From positions 1 through 55,592 of the forward strand of contig DASQFD010000057.1 of the NCBI GenBank assembly GCA_035633255.1: a stretch of DNA of 55,592 bases, in the 5' to 3' direction. Numbering within the stretch: position 1 is the first letter of the stretch; the number at the start of each line of letters is the position of its first letter. Source of the stretch: DASQFD01 sp035633255. GTDB lineage: Bacteria > Actinomycetota > Actinomycetes > Actinomycetales > Dermatophilaceae. Under the pieces are notes generated by a model. That model saw only the letters and a list, made by a program, of their open reading frames with translations. It did no database searches and had not been told where the DNA came from. Below, piece after piece: positions 15,286 through 24,022 of the stretch. The position numbers were made by a program, and so were the translations under genes.

Positions 15286-15699
15286 ATGAAGTTCTCCGAT
15301 CTCAAGGCCAAGGCCGAGCAGCTGGGCGTCGACAAGGCCGCCCGGAGGGCCAGCGAGAAGGCCGCCGAGCTGGCCGCCAAGAACAAGGACACCGTGGGCA
15401 CCTGGGTCGACAAGGCCGCCACGACCGTGGACTCCAAGACCGGTGGCAAGTACGCCGACAAGGTCGAGAAGGTCAAGGGCGGGGTGACCTCCGGGGTCGA
15501 CAAGCTCGCGGCCCAGGCGCCGAGCGCCACCACGCCGGCGGACGCGGCCTCCCCGATGGGCGCGACCCCGCCGGTGGACCCCGTGGCGCCGGCCCACCCG
15601 GCCCACGCCGCCCCGTCGGCCCACGCCGTGCCGCCGGTGGACTCGGTGCCCCCGGTGGACGCCGTGCCGCCGGTCGACCCGGCCTCGCCCGCTCGCTGA
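15286..15699 (+). CDS. MT0933-type (Rv0909-like) antitoxin-family protein
   Basis: 137 residues. The N-terminal about 75 are Lys/Ala/Glu/Asp-rich amphipathic helices with VDSKTGGKYADKVEKVKGGV, the signature of the MT0933_antitox family. In mycobacteria its founder pairs with a toxin. No toxin gene follows here. The C-terminal 55 residues are low-complexity Pro/Ala/Val with PPVD repeats (PPVDSVPPVDAVPPVDPAS). GAGGGA precedes the ATG. Many actinobacteria carry stand-alone members, so a structural or stress role is as likely as antitoxin activity. Confidence 0.75.
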   Translation: MKFSDLKAKAEQLGVDKAARRASEKAAELAAKNKDTVGTWVDKAATTVDSKTGGKYADKVEKVKGGVTSGVDKLAAQAPSATTPADAASPMGATPPVDPVAPAHPAHAAPSAHAVPPVDSVPPVDAVPPVDPASPAR

Positions 15700-15736
15700 C
15701 CCGACCCTGACGGCGGGGACGGGCCCCGCGCGCGGT

Positions 15737-15742
15737 TACCGT
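15737..15742 (+). promoter_or_regulatory. -10 TACCGT, leaderless-type, for SDR gene
   Basis: TACCGT ends 6 nt before the GTG at 15749, the spacing expected for a leaderless mRNA. Confidence 0.5.
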
Positions 15743-15748
15743 GCAGGG

Positions 15749-16576
15749 GTGCCCCACCATCGCAAGGGAACCGTCCTGGTCACCGGCGCCAACTCCGGCA
15801 TCGGTCTCGCCACGTCCATCGCGCTCGCCAAGCGCGGCTTCCACGCCGTCGGCTCGGTGCGCACGCGCGACAAGGCGCGGGCCGTGCGGGAGGCGGCGGC
15901 CGAGGCCGGCGTCGAGGTGCGCACCGTCCTGCTCGACGTCACCGACGAGGAGGCCTGCGAGCGCGTCGTGCGCCGGCTGCGGCCCTACGGGCTGGTCAAC
16001 AACGCCGGCTACAGCTACGGCGGCGCCGTCGAGGACGTCAGCGACGCCGAGGCGCGCCGGCTTCTCGAGACCCTCACCGTGGCGCCGATGCGGCTGGCCC
16101 GGCTCGCCCTGCCCGGCATGCGGGCCTCGGGCGGTGGCCGGATCGTCAACGTCTCCTCCATCTACGGCCTGACCACCACCCCGCTCACGGGGTGGTACCA
16201 GGCGAGCAAGCACGCCCTGGAGGGGGTCAGCGACGCCCTCCGGATGGAGGTCGCCCGGGACGGCATCAAGGTGGTGCTCGTGGAGCCGGGCGGCTTCGAC
16301 ACCGGCATCTGGGAGGGCAACGCGGCGGTCCTGGCCCGGCACGCCGGCTCCCGCTACGCCTCGGCCTACGAGCGCGAGCTGACCCTGACCCGGCTCGGCC
16401 GCCCCTTCCTCGGGCGGCCCGAGCAGGTCGCCCGGGTCATCGCCGGCGCCGTCGACTCGCGCTCCCCGCGGGCTCGCTACCTCGTCGGTCGCGACGCGCA
16501 GCTGCTGTCCCTCGCCTCCGACTTCGCCCCCACGGGGATCCGGGACCGGGTCACCCGCCTGACGATGGGGCTCTGA
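15749..16576 (+). CDS. Short-chain dehydrogenase/reductase
   Basis: 275 residues, classical SDR. The cofactor motif is TGANSGIG (12-19), NNAG is at 84-87, and the catalytic Ser137, Tyr150 and Lys154 lie in NVSSIYG and WYQASKH. VEPGGFDT follows. The C-terminal region (GRPEQVARVIAGAV, then ARYLVGRDAQLL) is typical of SDRs of the retinol-dehydrogenase/sterol-like group, which oxidise or reduce hydroxyl/keto groups with NAD(P). Substrate unknown. The GTG start has a leaderless-type -10 and no independent Shine-Dalgarno. Confidence 0.9.
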   Translation: MPHHRKGTVLVTGANSGIGLATSIALAKRGFHAVGSVRTRDKARAVREAAAEAGVEVRTVLLDVTDEEACERVVRRLRPYGLVNNAGYSYGGAVEDVSDAEARRLLETLTVAPMRLARLALPGMRASGGGRIVNVSSIYGLTTTPLTGWYQASKHALEGVSDALRMEVARDGIKVVLVEPGGFDTGIWEGNAAVLARHAGSRYASAYERELTLTRLGRPFLGRPEQVARVIAGAVDSRSPRARYLVGRDAQLLSLASDFAPTGIRDRVTRLTMGL

Positions 16577-16819
16577 GGGGCGCCGCGGGTCACCACGGCG
16601 CGTCGAACCGCCCGGCGGCGAGCGCGGGCAGCACGACACCTCCGTCCCTCGGCTGCCCCCATGGTCCGGCCCCGGAGGTATGCCGTCCGCCCACCTGCGA
16701 GCGCCCGGTCACCCCTGCGCGCGCCCCGACCCTCGTCGCGCCGCCGCGGCGGTGGCAGGCTGGCGGGGATGGCGTCGACGCGCTGACGCCGGCGCGCCTT
16801 CCCGAGAAAGGGACCTGCG

Positions 16820-17992
16820 ATGCGCCGCCTGGTGGCCTGGGCCTTCGTCGTCGTGACCACCGCGCACGGCCTGCTGCACCTGCTCGGTGCGCTCAAGGGT
16901 CTCGGCTGGGCCGAGGTCGGCACCCTGACCGAGCCGGTGAGCGCGGCGGAGGGGGTGCTGTGGCTCCTGGCCGCCGGGCTGGTGCTGGCCACGGTGACCG
17001 CGTTCGTGGCGCGGCGGCGGCGGTGGTGGTGGGTTCTCGGGGCCGTGGCGGTGCTCTGCTCCCAGGCCGCCATCGCCACCTCCTGGCGCGACGCGAAGGC
17101 CGGCACGCTGGCGAACGTGCTGCTGCTGCTCGCGGTCGGGTACGGCGCGGCGGCCGAGGGCCCGCGGAGCCTGCGCACGGCATACCGGGGCTGGGAACGG
17201 GACGCGTGGCCGGGGCCGGACGCGAGCAGCGGGGACCCGGTCACCGAGGCGGACCTGGGCGCCCTGCCCGAGCCGGTGGCCGCGTGGGTGCGCTGGTCCG
17301 GTGCGGTGGGTCGCCCGCGCGTCGGGGCGCTGCGCGCCCGCATCTCCGGACGCATCCGCGGGGGCGCCGACCGCCCGTGGATGCGGTTCACCGGGCAGCG
17401 GGTCAACACCTTCGGACCGCGGCCCACCCGCTCCTTCCTCCTCGACGCCACGATGAAGGGCCTCCCCGTGGACGTGCTGCACCACTACGGGGCCGACGGC
17501 GCCACGATGCGGGTGCGCGTGCTGTCCCTCGTGGGGATGGTGGACGCGTCGGGGCCGGAGCTGACGCGGGCCGAGACGGTCACGGTGCTCAACGACCTCT
17601 GCGTGATGGCGCCGGCCGCGCTCGCCGTCGCCGACGTCGCGTGGGAGGCGATCGACGCCCGCCGGGCCCGCGCGACCTACACGGTCGGGCCGCACACCGT
17701 GTCCGCGGTGCTCGAGGTGGACGAGCAGGGGCGGCTGGTGGACTTCGTCTCCGACGACCGGCTCAAGGCCAACGACGCCGGCACCCAGTTCACGTCGCAG
17801 CGGTGGTCGACCCCGCTGGGCGGTGCGCTGGAGCGAGACGGCCGGCGCCTGGCAGCGAACGGCCAGGCGGTCTGGCACGACCCGGACGGTCCGCTCACCT
17901 ACCTCGAGATCGACATCGAGGACGTCGAGTACGGACCGCCACCGCGGGCCTCCGCGGTCGGGGCGCCGCCCGAGCGCCACCTCACGACCTGA
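16820..17992 (+). CDS. DUF6544/DUF6920-like membrane-anchored protein
   Basis: 390 residues. Three N-terminal hydrophobic segments (residues about 5-30, 42-62, 70-88, with an RRRRWWW basic patch between) precede a large soluble domain from about 130. That domain shows LPEPVAAWVRWSGAVGRPRV, an MKGLPVDVLHHY segment and a VRVLSLVGMVDASGPELTRAETVT stretch. I associate it with the DUF6544/DUF6920 family of unknown function, a beta-rich lipid-binding-like fold. GAGAAAGGGA precedes the ATG. It is convergent with the beta-galactosidase gene. Confidence 0.75.
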   Translation: MRRLVAWAFVVVTTAHGLLHLLGALKGLGWAEVGTLTEPVSAAEGVLWLLAAGLVLATVTAFVARRRRWWWVLGAVAVLCSQAAIATSWRDAKAGTLANVLLLLAVGYGAAAEGPRSLRTAYRGWERDAWPGPDASSGDPVTEADLGALPEPVAAWVRWSGAVGRPRVGALRARISGRIRGGADRPWMRFTGQRVNTFGPRPTRSFLLDATMKGLPVDVLHHYGADGATMRVRVLSLVGMVDASGPELTRAETVTVLNDLCVMAPAALAVADVAWEAIDARRARATYTVGPHTVSAVLEVDEQGRLVDFVSDDRLKANDAGTQFTSQRWSTPLGGALERDGRRLAANGQAVWHDPDGPLTYLEIDIEDVEYGPPPRASAVGAPPERHLTT

Positions 17993-18050
17993 GGGCCGGC
18001 ACCGGCGAACCGGGGTGGCCGTGCGGGCACCCGCGCCGCGGTGCGGGGGC

Positions 18051-20111
18051 TCACGCCGGTGTCTCCGGCTCGATGAGGACGGCCACCGCCCCGGGGGCGA
18101 GGGCGAGCGCTCCGTCCGCGGGGGTGTCGGTCACCAGGTCGTGGCCGGTCGCGTCCACCGTGAGGGTGTCCGCGGTCCGGTTGGTGAGGAAGAGGAACGA
18201 GCCCTGCGGTCCGCGCCGCCGCACCCGCTCGACGCCGACCGGGGCGGCCACCGGTGCGGTGACCCCGGCGGCGGTGGCGATGCGCTCCACCAGCCGGGAG
18301 AGGGCCGCCCCGTGCAGCCGGGTGGCGAGGTACCACGCGTCGCCGGCGGCGCCGGCGGCGCCGGCGCCCGGGCGCCGGGTCACCGCGGCGCGGCCCGCCA
18401 GCGGTCCGTCGGCGAAGGTCGCCGTCGCCTCGGCGCCCTCGAGTCCGACGTCCTCGCTCCACACCGTCGCGGTCGCCCCGTCGTCCAGCGTCCGGTGCTC
18501 ACCGGGCAGCAGCGGCCATACCTCCTCGACCCGCACGCCGAGCAGCTCCCGGAAGGCGCCGGGGTAGCCGCCGAGCCGAACCCGGTCGTGCTCGTCGACG
18601 ATGCCCGACCAGCAGGTGACGAGGACGTGCGCGCCGCCGGCGGCCGCCCCGGCGACGTTCGCCGCGGACGCGTCGGTGCAGAGGTGGAGCGTGGGGACGA
18701 CGATCAGCCGGTATGCCGTGAGGTCGGCGTCCGGGTGCACGACGTCGGTGGCGATGCCGAGGTCCAGCAGCGCCGCGTGCAGCGCGTGCGCGTCGTCGCC
18801 GTAGCGCATTCGGGTGCTCGGCTGGTTCGGCTGGTCGAGCGCCCACCCGGCCTCGTAGTCCCACAGCAGGGCGACGTCCGCCTCGACCCGCGTTCCCGCG
18901 ACGGCGCCGGCTCGGCCCAGCAGCGCGCCGAGGGCGAGCACGTCGCGCCAGATCCGCGTGTCGGTGCCGGCGTGCGGCAGCAGCGCCGAGTGGTACTTCT
19001 CGGACCCGGCCCGTGACGCCCGCCACTGGAAGAAGGCGAGCCCGTCGGCGCCGTGGGCCAGGTGGCTCACCGCGTTGCGAAGCATCTGGCCCGGGTCCTT
19101 GGCCGGGTTGACCGGCTGCCAGTTGACCGCGCTCGTGGAGTGCTCCATGAGCAGCCAGGGCCGCCCACTCGCCAGCCCGCGGGTCAGGTCCCCGCTGAAG
19201 GCCAGCTCGGCCTCCGGCTGCTCCTGGCGTGCCACGAGGTAGTGGTCGGTGCTGACGACGTCCTGGTGCGGCGCCCACCGGTGGTAGTCCAGGTGACGGA
19301 AGTGGCTGTGCGTCATGAAGTTCGTCGTGACCGGGACGCCGGGGGAGAGCCGCCCGAGGACCTCCTTCTCGGCGAGGTACTGCGCGAGCAGCGCGTCGGA
19401 GGTGAACCGCGCGTAGTCGAGCACCTGTGCCGGGTTGCTCGGCGTCGGCGCCAGGCGCGGCGGCAGCACCTGCGCGAAGGAGGTGTGGCGCTGGCTCCAG
19501 AACGCGGTGCCCCATGCCTCGCCCAGCGCCGCGACGTCGCCGTAGCGGCGTTCCAGCCAGGTGCGGAAGGCGACGGCGCACGTGTCGCAGTAGCAGGGGG
19601 CGTGGTGGCAGCCGTACTCGTTGGAGACGTGCCACATGGCGAGCGCGGGGTGGTCGGCGAAGCGCGCCGCCATGGCGGCGGTCAGCGCGGTCGCCTTCTC
19701 GGTGAACAGCGCGGAGCTGGGGCACCAGTGCTGCCGGCCACCGGGCCAGCGGGTGCGCCCCTCGCGGTCCACCGGCAGGACCTGCGGGTAGGCCGTGGCC
19801 AGCCACGGTGGTGGCGACGCCGTCCCGGTGGCGAGGTCGACGGCGATGCCGCCGTCGTGGAGCAGGTCCATGACCTCGGCGAGCCAGTCGAGGTCGAAGC
19901 GGCCCTCCTCCGGCTCCAGCAGCGACCAGGAGAAGACCCCGAGCGTGACGAAGGTCAGGCCCGCCTCGCGCATGAGCGCGACGTCCTCGGGCCACACCTC
20001 GCGGGGCCACTGCTCCGGGTTGTAGTCGCAGCCCAGCGCGAGCCGGTCCGCGCCGCCGCGCAGCCGGGACCAGTGCGCCCCACCCCCGGCAGCCGTGGTC
20101 GAGCGCGTCAC
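18051..20111 (-). CDS. GH42 beta-galactosidase
   Basis: 686 residues, three-domain GH42. LGCDYNPEQWP (26-36) opens the TIM barrel. The acid/base is Glu165 in WHVSNEYG and the nucleophile Glu323 in LLMEHSTSAVNWQ. A zinc-site cysteine cluster is present (Cys130, then Cys173, Cys175, Cys178 in APCYCDTC). It is followed by a trimerisation domain (VVPTLHLC, VTCWSGIVDEHDRV) and a small C-terminal beta domain. It cleaves beta-galactosides in the cytosol; there is no signal peptide. The GTG start overlaps the upstream permease stop (GTGA), placing it last in the sugar operon. It presumably hydrolyses what the transporter imports. Confidence 0.95.
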   Translation of the reverse strand: MTRSTTAAGGGAHWSRLRGGADRLALGCDYNPEQWPREVWPEDVALMREAGLTFVTLGVFSWSLLEPEEGRFDLDWLAEVMDLLHDGGIAVDLATGTASPPPWLATAYPQVLPVDREGRTRWPGGRQHWCPSSALFTEKATALTAAMAARFADHPALAMWHVSNEYGCHHAPCYCDTCAVAFRTWLERRYGDVAALGEAWGTAFWSQRHTSFAQVLPPRLAPTPSNPAQVLDYARFTSDALLAQYLAEKEVLGRLSPGVPVTTNFMTHSHFRHLDYHRWAPHQDVVSTDHYLVARQEQPEAELAFSGDLTRGLASGRPWLLMEHSTSAVNWQPVNPAKDPGQMLRNAVSHLAHGADGLAFFQWRASRAGSEKYHSALLPHAGTDTRIWRDVLALGALLGRAGAVAGTRVEADVALLWDYEAGWALDQPNQPSTRMRYGDDAHALHAALLDLGIATDVVHPDADLTAYRLIVVPTLHLCTDASAANVAGAAAGGAHVLVTCWSGIVDEHDRVRLGGYPGAFRELLGVRVEEVWPLLPGEHRTLDDGATATVWSEDVGLEGAEATATFADGPLAGRAAVTRRPGAGAAGAAGDAWYLATRLHGAALSRLVERIATAAGVTAPVAAPVGVERVRRRGPQGSFLFLTNRTADTLTVDATGHDLVTDTPADGALALAPGAVAVLIEPETPA

Positions 20112-20980
20112 TTCCCCGACCCGGCGGCGAGGCCGGCCTGCCAGTACCGCTGCAGCGACAGGAAGATGGCGATGAGCGGGATCACCGAGACCAGCGAGCC
20201 CACCACGACGAGCATCTGCAGCTGCGGGTCGCGCGAGATCTGCGTCTGCCACGCGTAGAGGCCGTAGGTGATGGGGTAGAGCTTGGCGTCGTTGAGCATG
20301 ACCCGCGGCAGGAGGAAGTTGTTCCACACCAGCACGAACTGGAAGAGGAAGATCGTCACCAGCGCCGGCGCCATCAGCCGCGAGGCGATGGAGAAGAAGA
20401 TGCGGCGTTCGCTCGCACCGTCGATGCGGGCCGCCTCGACGATCTCGTCGGGCACGGAGGACGCGGCGAAGATGCGGGCGAGGTAGACCCCGAACGGGCT
20501 GACGATGCTCGGCAGGAACACCGACCAGAAGGTGTTGGTCTGTGACACCTGGGCGAAGAGGAGGAACAGCGGCAGGGCCAGTGCCGTCGCGGGGACGAGC
20601 ACGCCGCCGAGCACGACCGAGAAGATCAGCTCCCGGCCGCGGAAGGCGTACTTCGCCAGGGCGTAGCCGGCCATCGCGGCGAGGAAGGTGCCGACGGCGG
20701 CGCCGGCACCGGCATACAGCAGGCTGTTGAGCGCCCAGCGCAGGAAGATGCCGTCGTCGCGGGAGAACAACGCCTGGAGGTTCTCCCAGAGCACGAAATC
20801 GGAGAACCAGAAGCCGTTGGTGCTCACCAGGTCGCCCTGGGTCTTCGTCGCGTTGACCGCGAGCCAGTACACCGGGAGCAGGAAGTAGACCGCCATCGCG
20901 ACGAGGAACACCATGGCGAGCGCGACCGACGTGCGCGACGCCTCGCGGGGACCGTGCCGTGCGGGAGGTGTTGCGCTCAC
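20108..20980 (-). CDS. Carbohydrate ABC transporter permease (CUT1, MalG-like)
   Basis: 290 residues, six membrane helices. The first spans about residues 20-42 (ALAMVFLVAMAVYFLLPVYW). The cytoplasmic EAA loop EAARIDGASERRIFFSIASR contacts the ATPase, and the protein ends LSLQRYWQAGLAAGSGK. It forms the translocation pore with the neighbouring permease. Start and stop both overlap neighbours by four bases (GTGA), so translation is coupled through the operon. No ATPase is encoded nearby; CUT1 systems in actinobacteria often share an MsiK-type ATPase. Confidence 0.94.
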   Translation of the reverse strand: MSATPPARHGPREASRTSVALAMVFLVAMAVYFLLPVYWLAVNATKTQGDLVSTNGFWFSDFVLWENLQALFSRDDGIFLRWALNSLLYAGAGAAVGTFLAAMAGYALAKYAFRGRELIFSVVLGGVLVPATALALPLFLLFAQVSQTNTFWSVFLPSIVSPFGVYLARIFAASSVPDEIVEAARIDGASERRIFFSIASRLMAPALVTIFLFQFVLVWNNFLLPRVMLNDAKLYPITYGLYAWQTQISRDPQLQMLVVVGSLVSVIPLIAIFLSLQRYWQAGLAAGSGK

Positions 20981-21936
20981 AGGGACTGCCCCCGTCGCTG
21001 GGTGAAGCGCAGGAAGCCGAAGGACAGCACGAAGGTCGCGAGCGCGAGGACGACGGACAGGGCCGCCGAGAACGAGTAGTTGTTCGACGCCGCCACCGCG
21101 TACGCCTGCATGTTCGGCGTGTACCCGCTCGTGACGTTCGTCGAGATCGTCTGGAAGACGACCGGCTCGGTGAACAGCTGGAGGGTCCCGATGATCGAGA
21201 AGACGGTGGTGAGCACGAGCGCGGGGAAGATGAGCGGGATCTTGATCGACCACGCGGTGCGGATGCCACCCGCGCCGTCGATCCGGCTGGCCTCGAAGAT
21301 CTCCAGGGGCAGCGACTGCAGCGCCGCGAAGATGATGAGCATGTTGTAGCCCGTGTAGGTCCACGTGGTGACGTTGGCGATCGACCACAGGATGAGGCCC
21401 GAGCCGAGGAAGTCCGGCGCCGTGCCGACCCGGTCGAGGGCGGCGACGATCGGTGAGAGCTGCGGGCTGTAGAGGAACGCCCACATCAGTGCGGCGATGA
21501 CGCCGGGGATGCCGTAGGGGACGAAGAACGCGACGCGGAAGAACTTGCGCGCCCGGGCCACGGCCGAGTCGAGGATGAGCGCCAGCAGCAGAGCCACGCC
21601 GAGCATCACCGGGACCTGGACGATGCCGAAGATCAGCACCCGCAGCACACCCTGCCGGAACGTCTCGTCGGTGAGGACGTCGGCGTACTGCCCGAGACCG
21701 GCGAACACCTGCTCGCTCTGTCCATAGAGCCCGCCGGTGCGCTGCACGCGGAACAGGCTCTGGTAGATGGCGTACCCGATGGGCACGAGGTAGAACAGGA
21801 CGAACGGGACGAGGAAGGGCAGCAGGAACCACAGCCACGGCCGGCCGCGCCGACCCGGCGGGGAGCCCGTGCGCGCAGGTGCGGGGGTGCCCGCCCCTGC
21901 CCCCTGCCTGCCGGCGACCGGTGGGGCAGCCGTCAT
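20977..21936 (-). CDS. Carbohydrate ABC transporter permease (CUT1, MalF-like)
   Basis: 319 residues. A Pro/Gly/Arg-rich cytoplasmic N-tail precedes the first helix (LWFLLPFLVPFVLFYLVPIG). The EAA loop reads EASRIDGAGGIRTAWSIKIP. It is the heteromeric partner of the downstream permease. CGAGGAGGAGGAC precedes the ATG, one of the strongest Shine-Dalgarno sequences in the window. It lies 76 nt after the binding-protein gene in the same operon. Confidence 0.94.
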   Translation of the reverse strand: MTAAPPVAGRQGAGAGTPAPARTGSPPGRRGRPWLWFLLPFLVPFVLFYLVPIGYAIYQSLFRVQRTGGLYGQSEQVFAGLGQYADVLTDETFRQGVLRVLIFGIVQVPVMLGVALLLALILDSAVARARKFFRVAFFVPYGIPGVIAALMWAFLYSPQLSPIVAALDRVGTAPDFLGSGLILWSIANVTTWTYTGYNMLIIFAALQSLPLEIFEASRIDGAGGIRTAWSIKIPLIFPALVLTTVFSIIGTLQLFTEPVVFQTISTNVTSGYTPNMQAYAVAASNNYSFSAALSVVLALATFVLSFGFLRFTQRRGQSL

Positions 21937-22012
21937 CGGTGTCCTCCTCCTCGAGCCTGGCTCGGCCCGGGCAGGGGCGCGGTGCCGACCGCGCCCCTGC
22001 CCGGGGTGGTCC

Positions 22013-23371
22013 TCACTCGGCGACCTTGATGCCCTGCGACTTCAGCGCGGCCTTGGTCTGCGTCTGCGCCGTGGTCAGCGACTCCTGCAGGGTGCCCTGG
22101 CCGTTGAGCGCCTTGGTGAAGCCGTCGCTGAGGAACCGGTTGGTGTCGGTCATGATCGGGCCCCACTGGAAGTTCGTGTCGACGTTGGCCGAGGCCTCCT
22201 TGAAGACGTCGAAGACCTTCTGGTCGCCGTAGAAGGGAACGCCCGCGGTGAGGGCCGGCAGGTCCAGCCCGGCCGTGTTGGCGGGGTAGAGCCCTCCGAG
22301 CTCGTTGGCCAGCGACAGCGCCTCGGTGTCGCTGTTCAGCCACAGCGCGAACTTGGCCGCCTCGGCCGGGTGCTTGCTGCCGGACATGACCGCGGTCGTC
22401 GAGCCGCCCCAGTTGCCGGCCTTCTTCTCCCCGGCGGCCCACTGCGGCATGGGCGCGACGGCCCACTTGCCGGCGGTGTCCTTGGCGTTGTCGCGGATGG
22501 TGGAGTAGCCCCACGCGGCGGAGATCCACGAGGCGACCTTGCCGTCGTTCCACGACTTGTACAGCTCCGGGGAGAAGCCCTGGAGGTTGGTGGCGATCAG
22601 CTTGGCGTCGATGAGCTTCTGCCAGTACTCCGCCACCTTGACCGCCTGCGGGTCGTCGAGCGCGACCTTCACGGAGTCACCGGAGGTCTCGAAGATCTGG
22701 GCGCCGGCCTGCCACAGCAGGCCGTCGAACCAGTTGGCGTCCTGCTGCGGGAAGTGGGTGATGAGGATGCCCTTGGCCTTGAGCTTCTCGCCCGCCGCGG
22801 CGTACTCGTCCCACGTGGTCGGCGGGGTGATGCCGTTCTGCTCGAAGATGTCCTTGCGGTAGAACATCGCCATCGGCCCGGTGTCCTGCGGGATCGCGTA
22901 CACCCCCGGACCGCCCACCTCGGCCTGCTTCCAGGCCCAGTCGACGAACGTCGGCTTCGCGTCGGAGACCCCCGGGCAGCCGCTGATGTCCTTCAGGCCC
23001 TCCTGCAGGCGGAAGCTCGACAGGGTGTCGTACTCCACTTGGCCGAGGTCCGGAGCGGTGCCGGCCTTGAGCGAGTTGAACATGTTCTGGTAGGTCCCAG
23101 CGTTGCCGGCCGGGGTGTTCTTGACCGTCACCTGGATGTCCGGGTTGGCGGCGTTCCACTTCGCCACAACCTTGTCCATGCCGGGCACCCAGGTCCAGAA
23201 CTGCAGGGCCACCTTGCCGCCGGTGGGGGCGCAGGCGGCCGCGGAGGGCGAGGAGCCGGCGCCCGACCCGGAGTCGGAGCCGCTGTCGGAGCCGGAGCAC
23301 GCGGTCGCGAGCAGGACGGGGGCGATGGCCAGGGGCACGAGCCAGGCTCGGCGACGACGGGGAACGGGCAT
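22013..23371 (-). CDS. Sugar ABC transporter substrate-binding lipoprotein
   Basis: 452 residues. The signal peptide MPVPRRRRAWLVPLAIAPVL is followed by lipobox LLATAC with Cys25, so the protein is anchored outside the membrane. A Ser/Gly/Asp linker leads into the bilobed solute-binding fold: VALQFWTWVPGMDKVVAKWN, WNDGKVASWISAAW, and aromatic-rich lobes typical of oligosaccharide binding. It is the first gene of the beta-galactosidase operon, so galacto-oligosaccharides are the likely ligand (inference). The ATG at 23371 is chosen because it starts the signal peptide and follows GAGGTG. The 26 extra codons of the longest frame overlap the operator. Confidence 0.93.
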   Translation of the reverse strand: MPVPRRRRAWLVPLAIAPVLLATACSGSDSGSDSGSGAGSSPSAAACAPTGGKVALQFWTWVPGMDKVVAKWNAANPDIQVTVKNTPAGNAGTYQNMFNSLKAGTAPDLGQVEYDTLSSFRLQEGLKDISGCPGVSDAKPTFVDWAWKQAEVGGPGVYAIPQDTGPMAMFYRKDIFEQNGITPPTTWDEYAAAGEKLKAKGILITHFPQQDANWFDGLLWQAGAQIFETSGDSVKVALDDPQAVKVAEYWQKLIDAKLIATNLQGFSPELYKSWNDGKVASWISAAWGYSTIRDNAKDTAGKWAVAPMPQWAAGEKKAGNWGGSTTAVMSGSKHPAEAAKFALWLNSDTEALSLANELGGLYPANTAGLDLPALTAGVPFYGDQKVFDVFKEASANVDTNFQWGPIMTDTNRFLSDGFTKALNGQGTLQESLTTAQTQTKAALKSQGIKVAE

Positions 23372-23404
23372 GGGGGCACCTCGCGGTCTCGACGCCGTCA
23401 CCGG

Positions 23405-23435
23405 CGGGGTGCATCGTTGCACCCCGGGCATCATA
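23405..23435 (-). promoter_or_regulatory. Promoter and operator of beta-galactoside operon
   Basis: CGGGGTGCA (23405-23413) and TGCACCCCG (23418-23426) form a perfect 9-bp inverted repeat around TCGT. On the coding strand TATGAT (23435-23430), close to the -10 consensus, sits directly upstream. Transcription would therefore start inside the palindrome, the arrangement of a repressor site. The regulator is not in the window; a LacI, ROK or GntR type is plausible. Confidence 0.6.
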
Positions 23436-23474
23436 CGCAACATCCCCATCGAGCGTCCGTCGTGCGCCGGCCCC

Positions 23475-23524
23475 GACGAGGGTGAGGGCCCGCCCCCCCG
23501 TGGGAGCGGGCCCTCACCCTCGTC
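23475..23524 (-). terminator. Strong hairpin, 19-bp perfect stem
   Basis: GACGAGGGTGAGGGCCCGC (23475-23493) and its exact reverse complement (23506-23524) flank a 12-nt loop. It begins 27 nt after the end of the SHOCT-like gene (minus strand) and precedes the sugar operon promoter, so it should insulate the two. There is no T-run. Confidence 0.7.
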
Positions 23525-23551
23525 GCCTCGCGCCGCGGTGCCGTCAGCAGG

Positions 23552-23932
23552 TCAGGCGAGCGCCTTGGCCTTCAGGGAGTCGAACTCCGCCTGGCTGATC
23601 GTGCCGGAGTCCAGCAGCGACTTGGCGTGCGTGATCTGCTCGGTGGGGGAGGTGCCCGTGCCGGCGACGGACTTGATGTAGCTCTGCTGCGCGTCCGCGT
23701 AACGCTGTGCCGCCTCGGCCTGCCGCTTGGACATGCCCGAGCCGCGGACGATGAGGTAGATCAGCGCGGTGAGGAAGGGCAGGAAGATCAGGGCGACGAT
23801 CCAGATGGCCTTGACGATGCCGGACGTTTGGTCGTCGCGGAAGAGGTCGGTGATGATGTTGAACATCACCATCAGGTACGCGATGAACGCGAAGCTGATG
23901 AGAATGAACCAGAGAATGTCCCAGAAGTCCAC
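23552..23932 (-). CDS. PLDc_N/SHOCT-domain membrane protein
   Basis: 126 residues. Two membrane helices (FWDILWFILISFAFIAYLMV and a second, IVALIFLPFLTALIYLIVRG) form a PLDc_N-like hairpin. The C-terminal SHOCT motif is ITHAKSLLDSGTISQAEFDSLKAKAL. Such proteins are common, small and of unknown function, probably membrane-oligomerising. The GTG at 23932 follows AAGGAACC and matches the usual family start (xDFWDxxW). The ATG at 23977 would add 15 atypical residues. A strong terminator hairpin follows. Confidence 0.8.
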   Translation of the reverse strand: MDFWDILWFILISFAFIAYLMVMFNIITDLFRDDQTSGIVKAIWIVALIFLPFLTALIYLIVRGSGMSKRQAEAAQRYADAQQSYIKSVAGTGTSPTEQITHAKSLLDSGTISQAEFDSLKAKALA

Positions 23933-24022
23933 GGTGGTTCCTTGTTCGACGGCACGGGCGGCCCGGTCGCCACTCATGTCCGAGCGGAACGATAGCCCCT
24001 CACCATGATTCGGTGATGGAGG

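Noticed and set aside
15286..15699. Histone-like or nucleoid protein because of the Lys/Ala-rich N-terminus
   Set aside because: The DSKTGGKYADKVEKV signature fits the MT0933 family, and the SPKK-like repeats of histone H1-like proteins are absent.
16192..18567. 791-residue plus-strand open frame spanning SDR, DUF6544 and beta-galactosidase genes
   Set aside because: It crosses three genes in different frames and strands and has no recognisable domain.
23475..23524. Operator role for the 19-bp hairpin
   Set aside because: It follows the end of a gene closely and has a long G/C stem with a 12-nt loop; the separate palindrome at 23405 fits an operator far better.
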